Assembly: GCF_000420025.1 (NCBI RefSeq)
Contig: NZ_ATUD01000003.1
Span: forward strand, 336,994 to 400,993
DNA: 64,000 bases
Source: Patulibacter americanus DSM 16676
GTDB lineage: Bacteria; Actinomycetota; Thermoleophilia; Solirubrobacterales; Solirubrobacteraceae
Direction: 5' to 3'
Below the pieces are notes generated by a model, which saw only the letters and a program-made list of their open reading frames with translations, did not search any database and was not told the origin of the DNA. Both the position numbers and the translations under genes were made by a program. Position 1 is the stretch's first letter, and each line of letters starts with the position of its first letter. Shown piece by piece: positions 47,316 to 56,357 of this stretch.

Positions 47316-48272
47316 ATGCGCACTCGCCGCCGTCTCCTGGCCGCCGCCACCGCGGCCGCCGTCCTCGTCCCCGCCGCCGCCGAGGCCCACAAGGGGCCCG
47401 GCCACGGTCACGGCCACGGCGGGGGATCGCTGCCCAGCACCGTGGCCCTCCCCGCCGGCCTGCAGCCCGAGGGCATCGAGGCCCGCGGGAAGACGTTCTT
47501 CGCGGGCTCGCGCGCCACCGGCCAGATCGTGGTCGGCAGCGTCAAGGGCGGCCCGACCCGCGAGCTCGTGCCGGCCCAGGCCGACGCCCCCAGCGCGCTC
47601 GGCCTGCGGCTGGACCACCGCGGCCGCCTGTTCGTCTCCGGCGGCCGCACCGGCACCGTCTCGGTGTACGAGGCGCGGACCGGGCGGCTGCTGTACCGCG
47701 CGAAGCCCGCGAGCGACCCGGCGTTCGTCAACGACGTCGCGCTCCTGCGCGACAAGGCCGTCTTCACCGACTCCGCGCAGCAGCGGCTCGTGGTGGCGCC
47801 GATCGGGCGCCGGGGCGCGCTCGGCGAGGCGCGGACGGTGCCGATCACGGGCAGCCTGGCCTACGACGCCGACCCGGCGACGATCGAGGCCAACGGCATC
47901 GTCGCCTCCCGCGACGGCCGCTCCGTCATCGTCGTCAACTCCCGCACGGGCGAGCTGCACCGCGTCGACCCGGAGACCGGGGTGAGCACCCTGATCCCGG
48001 TCGCCGGCGGCCCGTTGGCCAACGGCGACGGGTTGCTGCGCGCCGGGAAGACCCTGTTCGCCGTCCAGAACCGCCTGAACCGGATCGCGGTGCTGCGGCT
48101 GGCGAAGGACGAGTCCTCCGCCACCGTCCGCCGGACGATCACCGACCCGCAGTTCGACGTCCCGACGACGCTCGCCGTCGCGAAGGGCCGGCTCTTCACG
48201 GTCAACGCGCGCTTCACGACGCCGCCGGCCGCGGATACGGCCTACGACGTGGTGCGGGTCGACGGGAAGTAG
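47316..48272 (+). CDS. Secreted SMP-30/NHL-like beta-propeller protein
   Basis: A 318-aa exported protein. A basic start and hydrophobic core (LLAAATAAAVLVPAAAEA) form the signal peptide, followed by a His/Gly-rich patch (HKGPGHGHGHGGG) that might bind metal. The rest shows repeated blade-like strands (GLRLDHRGRLFVSGGRTGTV, VYEARTGRLLYRA, IVVNSRTGELHRVDPETG), as in SMP-30/gluconolactonase-like propellers. It is convergent with a gluconate-type transporter. A functional link is possible but unproven. Confidence 0.78.
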   Translation: MRTRRRLLAAATAAAVLVPAAAEAHKGPGHGHGHGGGSLPSTVALPAGLQPEGIEARGKTFFAGSRATGQIVVGSVKGGPTRELVPAQADAPSALGLRLDHRGRLFVSGGRTGTVSVYEARTGRLLYRAKPASDPAFVNDVALLRDKAVFTDSAQQRLVVAPIGRRGALGEARTVPITGSLAYDADPATIEANGIVASRDGRSVIVVNSRTGELHRVDPETGVSTLIPVAGGPLANGDGLLRAGKTLFAVQNRLNRIAVLRLAKDESSATVRRTITDPQFDVPTTLAVAKGRLFTVNARFTTPPAADTAYDVVRVDGK

Positions 48273-48286
48273 CCCTCCGCGGGCCT

Positions 48287-48312
48287 GGCGGCGGCGGGTG
48301 CCCGCCGCCGCC
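48287..48312. terminator. Terminator-like hairpin between convergent genes
   Basis: GGCGGCGGCGGG (48287-48298) pairs perfectly with CCCGCCGCCGCC (48301-48312). It lies in the 56-nt gap between the propeller gene and the convergent GntP transporter. Confidence 0.65.
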
Positions 48313-48328
48313 CGTCCGCGGGACCCCG

Positions 48329-49696
48329 CTAGGTCGCCGCCGCGATCAGGCTCGCCACGAGCACCAGCGGCAGGGAGACCACGGCCCCGAGGGAGGTCGC
48401 CACCGTCAGGGTCTTCAGCGTGCCCTTGGTCGACAGGCCGAGCAGCTTGCTGAACATCCAGAAGAAGTTGCTGTTGACGTGCAGCGCGAACATCGCGCCC
48501 GAGGCGATCGCGAGGGCGATGACGACGGGGTCGACGCCGAGCGAGGGGACGATCGGCGAGAGGATGCCCGCAGCGGTGATCGCCCCGACCGACACGGATC
48601 CGATCGCGAAGTGCAGCACCGCGGCGATGACCCACGCGAGCAGGATGCTGAGGACCACCGGCGCGTTCGCGTCGGCGGAGAACAGCCCCTCGAGGGTGTC
48701 CGTCATGCCGCTCTCGGCGATCACGGCGCCGAGGCTCCCGCCGACGCCCGTGATGAGCAGGATGCTGCCCATGGTGTGGAAGCCGGCGGTGAGGTGCTGG
48801 TCGATCCCGCTGACACCCAGCGACGGCCGCACCATGACGTAGGCGATCAGGAGCCCGATGAAGAGCGCGATGTTCGCGTCGCCGAGGAAGGCGATCACCG
48901 AGTTCGACGCGCCCGCCACGTCGAGGATCGCCGCGGTGGCGATGAGCACGAGCGGCACCAGGATGGGGAGCAGGCGCACGATCAGCGGCAGCCGCGAGGC
49001 GGCCTCGGCGTGCGGCGCGTCCGCCGTGTCGCCGCTCGTGCCGGGTTCCAGGACGACCTCGTCCGTGTCGAGGTCCGTCTCCTCGTTCCAGTAACCGCGG
49101 CTCAGCAGCAGCCGGAACAGCGCGGTCGTGACCAGGGCGGTCGCCACGCCGATCGGGAGGCCGTACAGCAGGTAGGTGCCCAGCGGCACCTCCATGAGCC
49201 CCGCGATGGTGACGGCCGCGAGGCCCGGCACGACGAAGACGTAGCCGGAGAAGATGCCGACGCCCATGGCCCCCGCGAGCCAGGGCAGGCCGTGACGGCG
49301 GTCGACGGACGGGGCCGACTCCCGGGCCATCGGCGCGGCCAGGACGACCTGCACGTCGACGTAGATCGACGGGAAGATGGTGGCCAGCGTGCCGGCCATC
49401 GCGTACGGCAGGCGGCGCCCCACCCGTGTGGCGAGGATGCGCACCAGGTCGCTGAAGGTGCCCATGGAGTGCAGCAGCGCGCCGATCAGCACGCCGAAGC
49501 CGATGAGCAGGCCGACCTCGGCCATGATCTCGCCGAAGCCCCCGGTGATCTGCTCCACCGTGCCCTCCGCCCCCAGGCCGGTGGCCAACCCGAGGTAGAC
49601 GCACGCGAGCAGCAGCGCGATGACGGGGTCGACCTTGAGCCTGATGATGAGCAGGATCGCGGCCACGATCGCGATGGCCGAGTGCAGGATTTCCAT
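48329..49696 (-). CDS. GntP-family gluconate:H+ symporter
   Basis: A 455-aa permease with about 12-13 membrane segments. GntP features are the N-terminal VDPVIALLLACVYLGLATGL, the glycine-rich GFGEIMAEVGLLIGFGVLIG, and the C-terminal SGAMFALHVNSNFFWMFSKL. A hydrophilic loop with many acidic residues (YWNEETDLDTDEVVLEPG) lies in the middle. Substrates in the family include gluconate, fructuronate and other sugar acids. No gluconate kinase is present in the window. The 207 bp upstream (49697-49903) hold no clear gene. Confidence 0.92.
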   Translation of the reverse strand: MEILHSAIAIVAAILLIIRLKVDPVIALLLACVYLGLATGLGAEGTVEQITGGFGEIMAEVGLLIGFGVLIGALLHSMGTFSDLVRILATRVGRRLPYAMAGTLATIFPSIYVDVQVVLAAPMARESAPSVDRRHGLPWLAGAMGVGIFSGYVFVVPGLAAVTIAGLMEVPLGTYLLYGLPIGVATALVTTALFRLLLSRGYWNEETDLDTDEVVLEPGTSGDTADAPHAEAASRLPLIVRLLPILVPLVLIATAAILDVAGASNSVIAFLGDANIALFIGLLIAYVMVRPSLGVSGIDQHLTAGFHTMGSILLITGVGGSLGAVIAESGMTDTLEGLFSADANAPVVLSILLAWVIAAVLHFAIGSVSVGAITAAGILSPIVPSLGVDPVVIALAIASGAMFALHVNSNFFWMFSKLLGLSTKGTLKTLTVATSLGAVVSLPLVLVASLIAAAT

Positions 49697-49903
49697 GGGT
49701 CTCCGAGCGGTCCAGGGGGAGCGTCGCTGCACGACCGCTCGGGCGTCCGCGGCTCCGACGGTCGACCGCAGTGCCGCGTGAGCGAACGCTATGGAGCGCC
49801 AACATACCTCCCGACCGCGTGCCGGTGGAGCCGACCCCCACCGACCCCGACGACGGGGGCGGGGCCGACGGGAACGGGGTGCCGGCGCGGCCGCCGCGCG
49901 GCC

Positions 49904-51199
49904 CTAGACCCCCAGCAGCCGGCCGATGACGTCCTTCATGATCTCGTCCGTTCCGCCGCCGATCGGGCCGAGTCGCGCGTCGCGCAGGGCCCGTTCGATC
50001 CCGTACTCCTTCATGTAACCCGCGCCGCCGTGGAGCTGCAGGCAGCGGTCGGCGATGTCCACCATAGCCCGCTGGGTCAGGAGCTTCGTCATCGCGACCT
50101 CCTGCGGGGTCACGACCCCCAGGGCGTGCTTGCGCAGCGCCTCGTAGGTCAGGGCGCGGCAGGCCTCGAGCTCGGTGCCCATCTCGGCCAGCGCCCAGCG
50201 GGTCCCTTGGAAGTCCGCGATCCGCCGGCCGAACGCCCGGCGCTCCGCCACGAACGCCATCGTCTGCTCGAGCACGGCCTCCATCCCGGCGACCGCGCCG
50301 AGGGCCATCGAGATCCGCTCCCACGCGAAGTTGCTCATGATGAGCTTGAAGGCGCCGTGCAGCTCGCCGAGGAGGTGCTCCTCCGGCACGAAGACGTCCT
50401 CGAAGCTCACGAGCGCGGTGTCCGAGGCGTGCCAGCCGAGCTTCTGCAGCGGGCGCGCGGTGATGCCGTCGCCGCGGTCGGCGCCGAGCGCCTCGGGGTC
50501 GTCCTCCGCGCCCTCCGGCTGCGGGCCGCGCTCGATCACGAGGAACGAGATCCCTCCGTGCCCGCCGGCCTCCGAGGTCTTCACGGCCGTGACGTAGCGG
50601 TGGGCCCGCACCCCGCCCGTGATGTAGCACTTCTCCCCGCTGACGACGAAGCCGCCGGCGACCCGCCGCGCCGTGGTCTGCACACCCGCGACGTCGCTCC
50701 CGGTGCCCGGCTCGGTGATCGCGAGGGCCGCGACCTCCTCGCCCGCCAGCACCGGCGGGATCCACCGGCGCTGCTGCTCCGGCGTGCCGAACTTCAGGAC
50801 GGGCGGGGTGGCGATCGTCATCGGCGCGCCGAGCGCCGCCGCGAACCCGGCCGAGCCCGAGCGCGCCAGCTCCTGCTGGAAGACGGCCTCGTGGACGGGC
50901 GTCCCGCCCTGGCCGCCGAGCTCGACGGGGTAGGCGAGACCGAGGAACCCGAGCTCGCCGGCGCGGCGGAAGATCGACGCCGGGGTCCACTCCGCGTCCT
51001 CCCACGCCCCCACGTGGGGGACGACCTCCCGCTGCACCCAGCGGCGCGCGGCGGCCCGCAGCTCCTCGTGCTCGGGCGTGAAGAGGTGGCTCCAGCCGTC
51101 GCTCTCCAGGCTGGCGGCGGCGCCATGGTCGACGCCGGCGGACGCTGCGGCGCGGGCATCGGTCGCCGTGCCGATCCCGCCCTGCTCCGCGGTACTCAC
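49904..51199 (-). CDS. Acyl-CoA dehydrogenase
   Basis: A 431-aa FAD enzyme that introduces the alpha-beta double bond in acyl-CoAs. The FAD motif is LAITEPGTGSDVAGVQTTA, the substrate segment YITGGVRAHRYVTAVK, and the C-terminal block CLQLHGGAGYMKEYGIERAL and IGGGTDEIMKDVIGRLLG. The position of the usual catalytic Glu (medium-chain type) is occupied by the GYMKEYGIER Glu. An extra 40-residue N-terminus precedes the fold. The GTG at 51199 overlaps the stop of the upstream dehydrogenase (GTGA), so the two paralogues are coupled and may form a pair. Confidence 0.93.
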   Translation of the reverse strand: MSTAEQGGIGTATDARAAASAGVDHGAAASLESDGWSHLFTPEHEELRAAARRWVQREVVPHVGAWEDAEWTPASIFRRAGELGFLGLAYPVELGGQGGTPVHEAVFQQELARSGSAGFAAALGAPMTIATPPVLKFGTPEQQRRWIPPVLAGEEVAALAITEPGTGSDVAGVQTTARRVAGGFVVSGEKCYITGGVRAHRYVTAVKTSEAGGHGGISFLVIERGPQPEGAEDDPEALGADRGDGITARPLQKLGWHASDTALVSFEDVFVPEEHLLGELHGAFKLIMSNFAWERISMALGAVAGMEAVLEQTMAFVAERRAFGRRIADFQGTRWALAEMGTELEACRALTYEALRKHALGVVTPQEVAMTKLLTQRAMVDIADRCLQLHGGAGYMKEYGIERALRDARLGPIGGGTDEIMKDVIGRLLGV

Positions 51200-52380
51200 A
51201 GGCCGTAGGAGCGGCCGATGACCTCGAGCAGCGTCTCGTCCGTGCCGGCGCCGATGCGGTTCAGACGCAGGTCGCGCCACGCCCGCTCGATGCCGTACTC
51301 CTTCATGTAGCCCGCGCCGCCGTGGATCTGCAGGCATTCGTCGGCGACCTCGCAGGCCATCCGGCTCGTGTAGAGCTTGGCCATCGAGATCTCGCGCACC
51401 GGGTACTCGCCCTGCATGACGCGCCAGGCGGTGTTGTACGTCATCTGGCGGCCCGCCTCGATCTTCGTCGCCATCTCCGCGAACTTCCAGCGGATGCCCT
51501 GGAACTTCCCGATGGAGCGGCCGAACGCCTGGCGGTCGCGGGCGAAGTCGAGGGTGCGCTCCATCAGCCGGTCGGCGGCCGCGACGGCCCCCGCGGCGGC
51601 GATCAGCCGCTCGCCCTGGAGCTCCCACATGATGTGGTAGAAGCCCTTGCCCTCCTCGCCCAGCAGGTTCTCCGCGGGCACCCGGACGTCCTGGAACGCC
51701 AGGAGCGCCGTGTCCGACGCGTGCATCCCGAGCTTCTCGAGCCGCTTCTCGCGCACGACGCCGGGGGAGTCCATGTCGACGAGCAGCAGGCTGAACCCGC
51801 CGTAGCCTGCGTCGGGGTCGGTCTTCACCACGAGCACGATGTAGTCGGCCCGGTGGCCGTTGGTGATGTAGAGCTTCGAGCCGTTGACGACCCACTCGTC
51901 GCCGTCCTTCACGGCCGTCGTCTGGATGCCGGCGACGTCGGAGCCCGCCCCCGGCTCCGTGATGCCGAGGCAGGCGATCTTCTCGCCCTTCAGCGCGGGC
52001 ACGAGGTACCGCAGCTTCTGCTCGTGCGTGCCGAGCAGCTTCAGCGGCGGGTTGGCCATGTCGGTGTGGACGGCCACGCCCATCACGAGGCCGCCGGAGT
52101 GCGAGCGGGACATCTCCTCCGCGAGCACGATCTGGGTGGCGTAGTCGCCGCCCTGCCCGCCGTACTCCTCGGGGTAGTGCAGCCCGAGGTAGCCCAGCTC
52201 GCCCATGCGGCGGAAGACGCTGTCGGGGAACGTCGTCTCCTCCCACTCGTCCGCGTGCGGGGCGAGCTCCTTCTCGACGTACGCGCGGATCGAGGCGCGG
52301 AGCTCGTCGTGCTCGTCCGTGAAGATCGGGTGGCGGCCTGACGCCGCATGGTCGGGCTTGAGGACGCTGTCGGTGGCCAT
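51196..52380 (-). CDS. Acyl-CoA dehydrogenase
   Basis: A 394-aa paralogue of the next gene. LGITEPGAGSDVAGIQTTAV is the FAD-binding motif, KLGMHASDTALLAFQDVRVP the middle domain, RDRQAFGRSIGKFQGIRWKF the helix bundle, and CLQIHGGAGYMKEYGIERAW carries the active-site region. It starts at the ATG at 52380, immediately behind a promoter-proximal element that resembles one before the CoA-transferase gene at 61646. First gene of a two-gene operon. Confidence 0.94.
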   Translation of the reverse strand: MATDSVLKPDHAASGRHPIFTDEHDELRASIRAYVEKELAPHADEWEETTFPDSVFRRMGELGYLGLHYPEEYGGQGGDYATQIVLAEEMSRSHSGGLVMGVAVHTDMANPPLKLLGTHEQKLRYLVPALKGEKIACLGITEPGAGSDVAGIQTTAVKDGDEWVVNGSKLYITNGHRADYIVLVVKTDPDAGYGGFSLLLVDMDSPGVVREKRLEKLGMHASDTALLAFQDVRVPAENLLGEEGKGFYHIMWELQGERLIAAAGAVAAADRLMERTLDFARDRQAFGRSIGKFQGIRWKFAEMATKIEAGRQMTYNTAWRVMQGEYPVREISMAKLYTSRMACEVADECLQIHGGAGYMKEYGIERAWRDLRLNRIGAGTDETLLEVIGRSYGL

Positions 52381-52384
52381 GGGC

Positions 52385-52420
52385 GCAAAGTAGCAGGTGC
52401 CACCTCTTACTCGCGAAGTA
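52385..52420. promoter_or_regulatory. Possible regulator site before the acyl-CoA dehydrogenases
   Basis: This stretch reads GCAAAGTAGCAGGTGCCACC then TCTTACTCGCGAAGTA. It contains AGGTG-C-CACCT as a perfect small palindrome and two GC(G)AAGTA elements. A similar arrangement (GCGAAGTA, ACCTCT, GCAAGTA) lies before the CoA-transferase. Shared control is inferred. Confidence 0.4.
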
Positions 52421-52535
52421 TCGTCCGGTCCCTCGGCCGGAGCTCGCGGTGCTGCATACGATGGGCGTCCGCGGGCGGCGCGGACATCCGGCCGAGACCC
52501 GGGAGAGGGCCCGGTGACCCGCCTACGCTCGGTCC

Positions 52536-53234
52536 ATGCCCTCGTTCCGGTCGATCCTCGACGCGCTTCGACCACTGCTCCTGGTCTGGTCCGCCATGCT
52601 CCTGGCCGGCCTGGTCTCGGGGGCTGCGGAGGCCGTCGCCGCACCCCTCCCGTCGGACGAGGCGCGGGCGCTCTGCGGCCCGGCCCGCCCCGGCGAGCTC
52701 TGCGCGGCCGGGGCCGGTCGGCAGACGCCGGGCGGGGGCGAGAAGGTCAGCCACGCCGGGTGGCCGGCGATCACGGGGATCCTCTGGAAGGTCGAGGCCA
52801 CCCACGACGCCGCGAAGACGGGTGGCGCCGAGAACGACGAGCTGCTGGGCCACCACGGCTCGGACCGGATCGCGGGCGGCTCGGGGCGCGACGTGCTCTG
52901 GGGTGACTGGGACCCGAAGGACAACGGCTCGGGCCAGCGTGACGTCCTCGACGGCGGCGCGGGGGCCGACTGGCTCTACTCGAGCCACGGCCACAACGTC
53001 CTCCGCGGCGGCCCCGGGAACGACGTCGTCTGGGCGTACTACGGGCGCGGCACGATCGACTGCGGCCCCGGGTACGACACCCTGCGCGTGCGGCTCGTGA
53101 ACGACTACCGGTACCGGGGCTGCGAGCGGGTCGTCAACTTCTGCGCGTTCGGGTCCAAGCCCGGCGGCGGCTGCTACCGGCCGGGCGAGAAGCCGCGGGC
53201 GCGGGTCCGGCTCACTCCCCGCCGAGCGCGGTGA
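52536..53234 (+). CDS. Secreted RTX/hemolysin-type Ca-binding repeat protein
   Basis: A 232-aa exported protein. A signal peptide (LLLVWSAMLLAGLVSGAAEA) precedes degenerate nonapeptide repeats (GSDRIAGGSGRDVLWGD, VLDGGAGADWLY, NVLRGGPGNDVVW, GTIDCGPGYDTL) of the GGxGxD type that bind calcium in a beta-roll. Four cysteines occur in the C-terminal part (DCGPG, RGCERVVNFC, GGCY), so disulfides are likely. Role outside the cell unknown. Its end overlaps the convergent TPR gene by 23 bp. Confidence 0.82.
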   Translation: MPSFRSILDALRPLLLVWSAMLLAGLVSGAAEAVAAPLPSDEARALCGPARPGELCAAGAGRQTPGGGEKVSHAGWPAITGILWKVEATHDAAKTGGAENDELLGHHGSDRIAGGSGRDVLWGDWDPKDNGSGQRDVLDGGAGADWLYSSHGHNVLRGGPGNDVVWAYYGRGTIDCGPGYDTLRVRLVNDYRYRGCERVVNFCAFGSKPGGGCYRPGEKPRARVRLTPRRAR

Positions 53235-53886
53235 GCCGCTGGGCGGCGTCGGTCTCGTCGCCGTCCTCGAGCGCCTCGAGCTCGACGGCACGGCGGTAGG
53301 CGGCGCGGGCCTCCTCGACCTCGCCGATCGCCTCCGCCGCGCGGCCGTACCAGCACCAGTTCCAGGCGCCCATCGGCGCCAGCTCGGTGTAGTGGCGCAG
53401 GTGGCGGTAGGCCTCGGTGTGGTGGCCGAGCTCGAACAGCGTGTAGCCCAGCGCGAAGTGCGCCATCCCGTCGCCGGCCTCGAGGCAGTGGCGCCAGCGC
53501 TCGACGGCGTCCTCGCCCTCGACCTCGGTGGCCATGCCGAAGATGGAGCGGTTGATGGAGTCGCGGCCCGCGAAGTGCGAGCGCGCGCCGAGGACGACCT
53601 CGCCGGCCGTCGCGTCGGTCAGGCCCAGCAGGGGCGCGTCGAATCGCGGACCGTCGGGATCCCAGATCGCCGCGACCTCGTCGTCGTCCTCGTCGAAGGT
53701 CGGGAACTCCTCGACCACGAACCCCACGACCCGGCCCTCCGGCTCGTCGAGCAGGTAGGCGAACGTCGCGCTCAGCGGCCGCCACCGGTCCTCGGGCTGG
53801 TCCTCGGTCACGCGGCCGAACTCGACGGCGCGCAGCCAGTCGAAGTCGATGTCGTGGTTGAGGTAGAGCCGGGGACGAACGCTCAC
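53212..53886 (-). CDS. TPR-containing protein
   Basis: A 224-aa cytosolic protein. The first 130 residues are an uncharacterised alpha/beta region (RPRLYLNHDIDFDWLRAVEF, acidic loop EEFPTFDEDDDEVAA). The C-terminal 95 residues have two to three tetratricopeptide-like helix pairs (AHFALGYTLFELGHHTEAYR, NWCWYGRAAEAIGEVEEARA). The start is the GTG at 53886. Function unknown. Confidence 0.78.
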   Translation of the reverse strand: MSVRPRLYLNHDIDFDWLRAVEFGRVTEDQPEDRWRPLSATFAYLLDEPEGRVVGFVVEEFPTFDEDDDEVAAIWDPDGPRFDAPLLGLTDATAGEVVLGARSHFAGRDSINRSIFGMATEVEGEDAVERWRHCLEAGDGMAHFALGYTLFELGHHTEAYRHLRHYTELAPMGAWNWCWYGRAAEAIGEVEEARAAYRRAVELEALEDGDETDAAQRLTALGGE

Positions 53887-54117
53887 CCCTACAGGGTTGC
53901 GCACGCACCGGAGCGACCCCGTCGGTTCGGGGTGCGCGGGCGTTCGGCGGGTCGTGGGCGAGCGCGATCCGACCCGCCGACGTGGGGTTCGGGGCCGACC
54001 CGATGGCCGCCGACGCGGGGCCCGGGCCGACCGGCGGGTCGACGGCGCGCCTGTGTGGGGCAGCGTCGGTGCGTCTGCGAGAGTCGGCGGGTCACCACCC
54101 GCCCCCACGGAGGACCC

Positions 54118-55734
54118 ATGACCCCGGACGCCCAGGCCGACCTGCTGCTGCGCGCGATCGCCACGACCGCGCGCGAGGACGGCGCCGAGCTCGACCGCCT
54201 CGACGCCGTCACGGGCGACGGCGACTTCGGGTCCACGCTGGCCCGCGGAGCCCGGGCGCTGCTCGCGGACCCGCCGGCGGGCGACGTCGCGGCCGTCCTG
54301 CGCGCGGCGTCCGAGCGTATGGCCGCGGCGATGGGCGGCAGCTCCGGCGCCTTCGTCGGCGTGGGCCTGCTGCGCGCCGCCCGCGCGCTGGAGGACGCCC
54401 CGGCGGATGGCCCGCTCGAGGCGACGGTGATCGGCGCCGCCGTGCGCGCGGGCGCCGACGGGATCACGGAGTACGGCGGTGCGCGCCCCGGCGACAAGAC
54501 GCTGATCGACGCCCTCGACCCGGTCGCCGCGGCGCTCGAGGCGGGGGAACCCGGCCGCGCCGTCGACGCGGCGCGGGAGGGCGCGGAGGCGACGGGGGAG
54601 ATGGCCGCCCGCGTCGGCCGCTCGTCGTACGCGGGGGAGCGCTCGAAGGGCGCCCCCGATGCCGGCGCCACCGCCGTCGCCGCGATCGTGCGTCGGCTCG
54701 CCGCGGGCGAGCTGCCCACGTGGGAGGACCTGCGCGAGCGCGCCCCGGAGGCCGCGGCGGAGGACGACGAGGAGACCCCGCAGCACGGGTTCGTCAACGA
54801 CCCCGACCACCTCGTCGACGAGGCGCTCGACGGCCTGGTCGCCGCCCACCCCGACCTGCTTCGCCGGCTCGAGGACCACCCGGTCGCCCTGCGCGCCGGC
54901 GGTCTCGCCACGGGCCGCGTGGCGCTCGTCTCGGGCGGCGGCGCGGGCCACGAGCCGCTGCACGCGAGCTTCGTGGGGGAGGGCATGCTCGACGCCGCCT
55001 GCCCCGGCGCGATCTTCACGTCTCCCTCGTCCGCGCAGATCGCCGCGGCGGCCCGCGCCGTTGGGAGCGACGCCGGGGTGCTGTTCGTCGTCAAGCGCTA
55101 CACGGGCGACCTCATGAACTTCCGCCTCGCCGCGGAGCTGCTGCAGGCCGACGGGGTCGAGACGCAGACCGTCGTGGTGGCCGACGACGTGGCGATCGAC
55201 GCCGACGCCGCCACGGGCCGGCGCGGCACGGGGGCGACCGTCGCGGTCGAGCGGATCGCGGGCGCCGCGGCCGCGCGGGGCGACGCGCTGGAGGCGGTGC
55301 GGCAGATCGGCGAGCGCGTCGCCGCGGCCGGACGATCCTTCGGGGTCGCGCTGCACGGGGATCAGATGGAGCTCGGTGTCGGCATCCACGGCGAGCCGGG
55401 ACGCCCGCGCGAGCCCGTGGTCCCCGCCGACGAGCTGGCCGTGCGCCTGCTCGAGCCGCTGGTGGCCGAGCTGGCCCCGGACCCGTCCGCCCCGCTGCTC
55501 CTGCAGCTCAGCGGCCTTGGCGGGACGCCGCCGCTCGAGCTTCACGTGCTCTTCCGCGGCCTCGTCGCGGCCCTGGAGCGCGAGCACGGCCTGACGCCGG
55601 CGCGCGTCCTGGTCGGCGACCTCGTCACGTCGCTGACGCAGCCCGGCGCGATCGCGACGCTCGTCACGCTGGACGACGAGACCCTGGCGCTCTGGGACGC
55701 GCCGCTGCGCACGCCGGCGCTGCGCTGGGGGTAG
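54118..55734 (+). CDS. Dihydroxyacetone kinase with reversed DhaL-DhaK order
   Basis: A 538-aa fused kinase. Residues 1-210 are the ATP-binding DhaL half: VTGDGDFGSTLARGA (metal Asp residues 34 and 36), AMGGSSGAFVGVGLL, PGDKTLIDALDP and YAGERSKGAPDAGA. Residues about 225-538 are the substrate-binding DhaK half: NDPDHLVDEALDGLVAAHP, VSGGGAGHEPLHASFVGEG, VKRYTGDLMNF and the covalent-binding His424 in VGIHGEPG. In the classical ATP-dependent enzyme DhaK comes first. Here the order is swapped, with an acidic linker (EAAAEDDEETPQHG). Both halves look complete, so it should phosphorylate dihydroxyacetone (or glyceraldehyde). The ATG at 54118 follows GGAGG. Confidence 0.92.
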   Translation: MTPDAQADLLLRAIATTAREDGAELDRLDAVTGDGDFGSTLARGARALLADPPAGDVAAVLRAASERMAAAMGGSSGAFVGVGLLRAARALEDAPADGPLEATVIGAAVRAGADGITEYGGARPGDKTLIDALDPVAAALEAGEPGRAVDAAREGAEATGEMAARVGRSSYAGERSKGAPDAGATAVAAIVRRLAAGELPTWEDLRERAPEAAAEDDEETPQHGFVNDPDHLVDEALDGLVAAHPDLLRRLEDHPVALRAGGLATGRVALVSGGGAGHEPLHASFVGEGMLDAACPGAIFTSPSSAQIAAAARAVGSDAGVLFVVKRYTGDLMNFRLAAELLQADGVETQTVVVADDVAIDADAATGRRGTGATVAVERIAGAAAARGDALEAVRQIGERVAAAGRSFGVALHGDQMELGVGIHGEPGRPREPVVPADELAVRLLEPLVAELAPDPSAPLLLQLSGLGGTPPLELHVLFRGLVAALEREHGLTPARVLVGDLVTSLTQPGAIATLVTLDDETLALWDAPLRTPALRWG

Positions 55735-55822
55735 GGCGGCGCGGCGGAGGGCCGGCGCCCGGCTCGGGGTGAGCGGCGCGGCGAGGACCGCCCGCCCGCC
55801 CGCCCGCGCGCCGTCCGGCGAG

Positions 55823-55848
55823 TCGTTCCCGTTCCGGACGACCCGGGT
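55823..55848 (+). promoter_or_regulatory. Possible general-stress sigma promoter
   Basis: GTTCCC at 55823-55828 and GGGTAC at 55843-55848 resemble the GTTT...GGGTA promoter of SigB/SigF-type stress sigma factors. It is 21 nt ahead of the chaB-like gene. The match is partial. Confidence 0.35.
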
Positions 55849-55869
55849 ACGGGACCGGCGAGGTCCACG

Positions 55870-56292
55870 ATGAAGGGAGTCCCGATGCCGAAGATGGGCA
55901 AGAACGGCCAGCCGAAGGAGAGCGAGCTGCCGCGGCCGGTGCAGAACTCCTCCGCGAAGGCGCAGCGCACCTTCGCGAAGGCGCACGACAGCGCCGAGGA
56001 CGAGTACGGCGACGCCGAGCGCGCCAACCGCGTCGCGTACTCCGCCCTGAAGCACACGCACGAGAAGGTCGGCGGCGAGTGGGTCGCCAAGGACGAGCCG
56101 GGTCCGTCCGACGAGCGCGCGAAGGACCCCGACGCCCGGAACAAGGAGGGCGGCGAGGGCACGCACGGCGGCGTCGACGCGATCGGGAACACCAAGGAGG
56201 AGCTGTACGAGCGGGCCAAGGAGCTCGACGTCCACGGCCGGTCCGACATGACGAAGGACGAGCTGGCCGACGCCATCGCGAAGAAGCAGTAG
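55870..56292 (+). CDS. ChaB-domain protein with C-terminal SAP/Rho-N-like module
   Basis: A 140-aa protein. Residues about 18-75 match ChaB (ELPRPVQNSSAKAQRTFAKA, then ANRVAYSALKHTHEKVGGEW), a small fold linked with cation-transport regulation and often with stress genes. After a hydrophilic linker, residues about 108-140 (TKEELYERAKELDVHGRSDM, TKDELADAIAKKQ) look like a SAP/Rho-N nucleic-acid-binding helix pair. This combination recurs in actinobacteria. Its role is unclear. The start may be the ATG at 55870 or at 55885. Confidence 0.85.
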   Translation: MKGVPMPKMGKNGQPKESELPRPVQNSSAKAQRTFAKAHDSAEDEYGDAERANRVAYSALKHTHEKVGGEWVAKDEPGPSDERAKDPDARNKEGGEGTHGGVDAIGNTKEELYERAKELDVHGRSDMTKDELADAIAKKQ

Positions 56293-56357
56293 TCCGTCCG
56301 CCCGGCTGTCCTCGACGCCCGTGGCCGTGGCGCGCGCGGCCCGGCCACGCGGCGGGC

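Noticed and set aside
46923..51005. Minus-strand open frame of more than 1300 codons
   Set aside because: It overlaps several well-supported genes in other frames and has only compositional bias, no domains.
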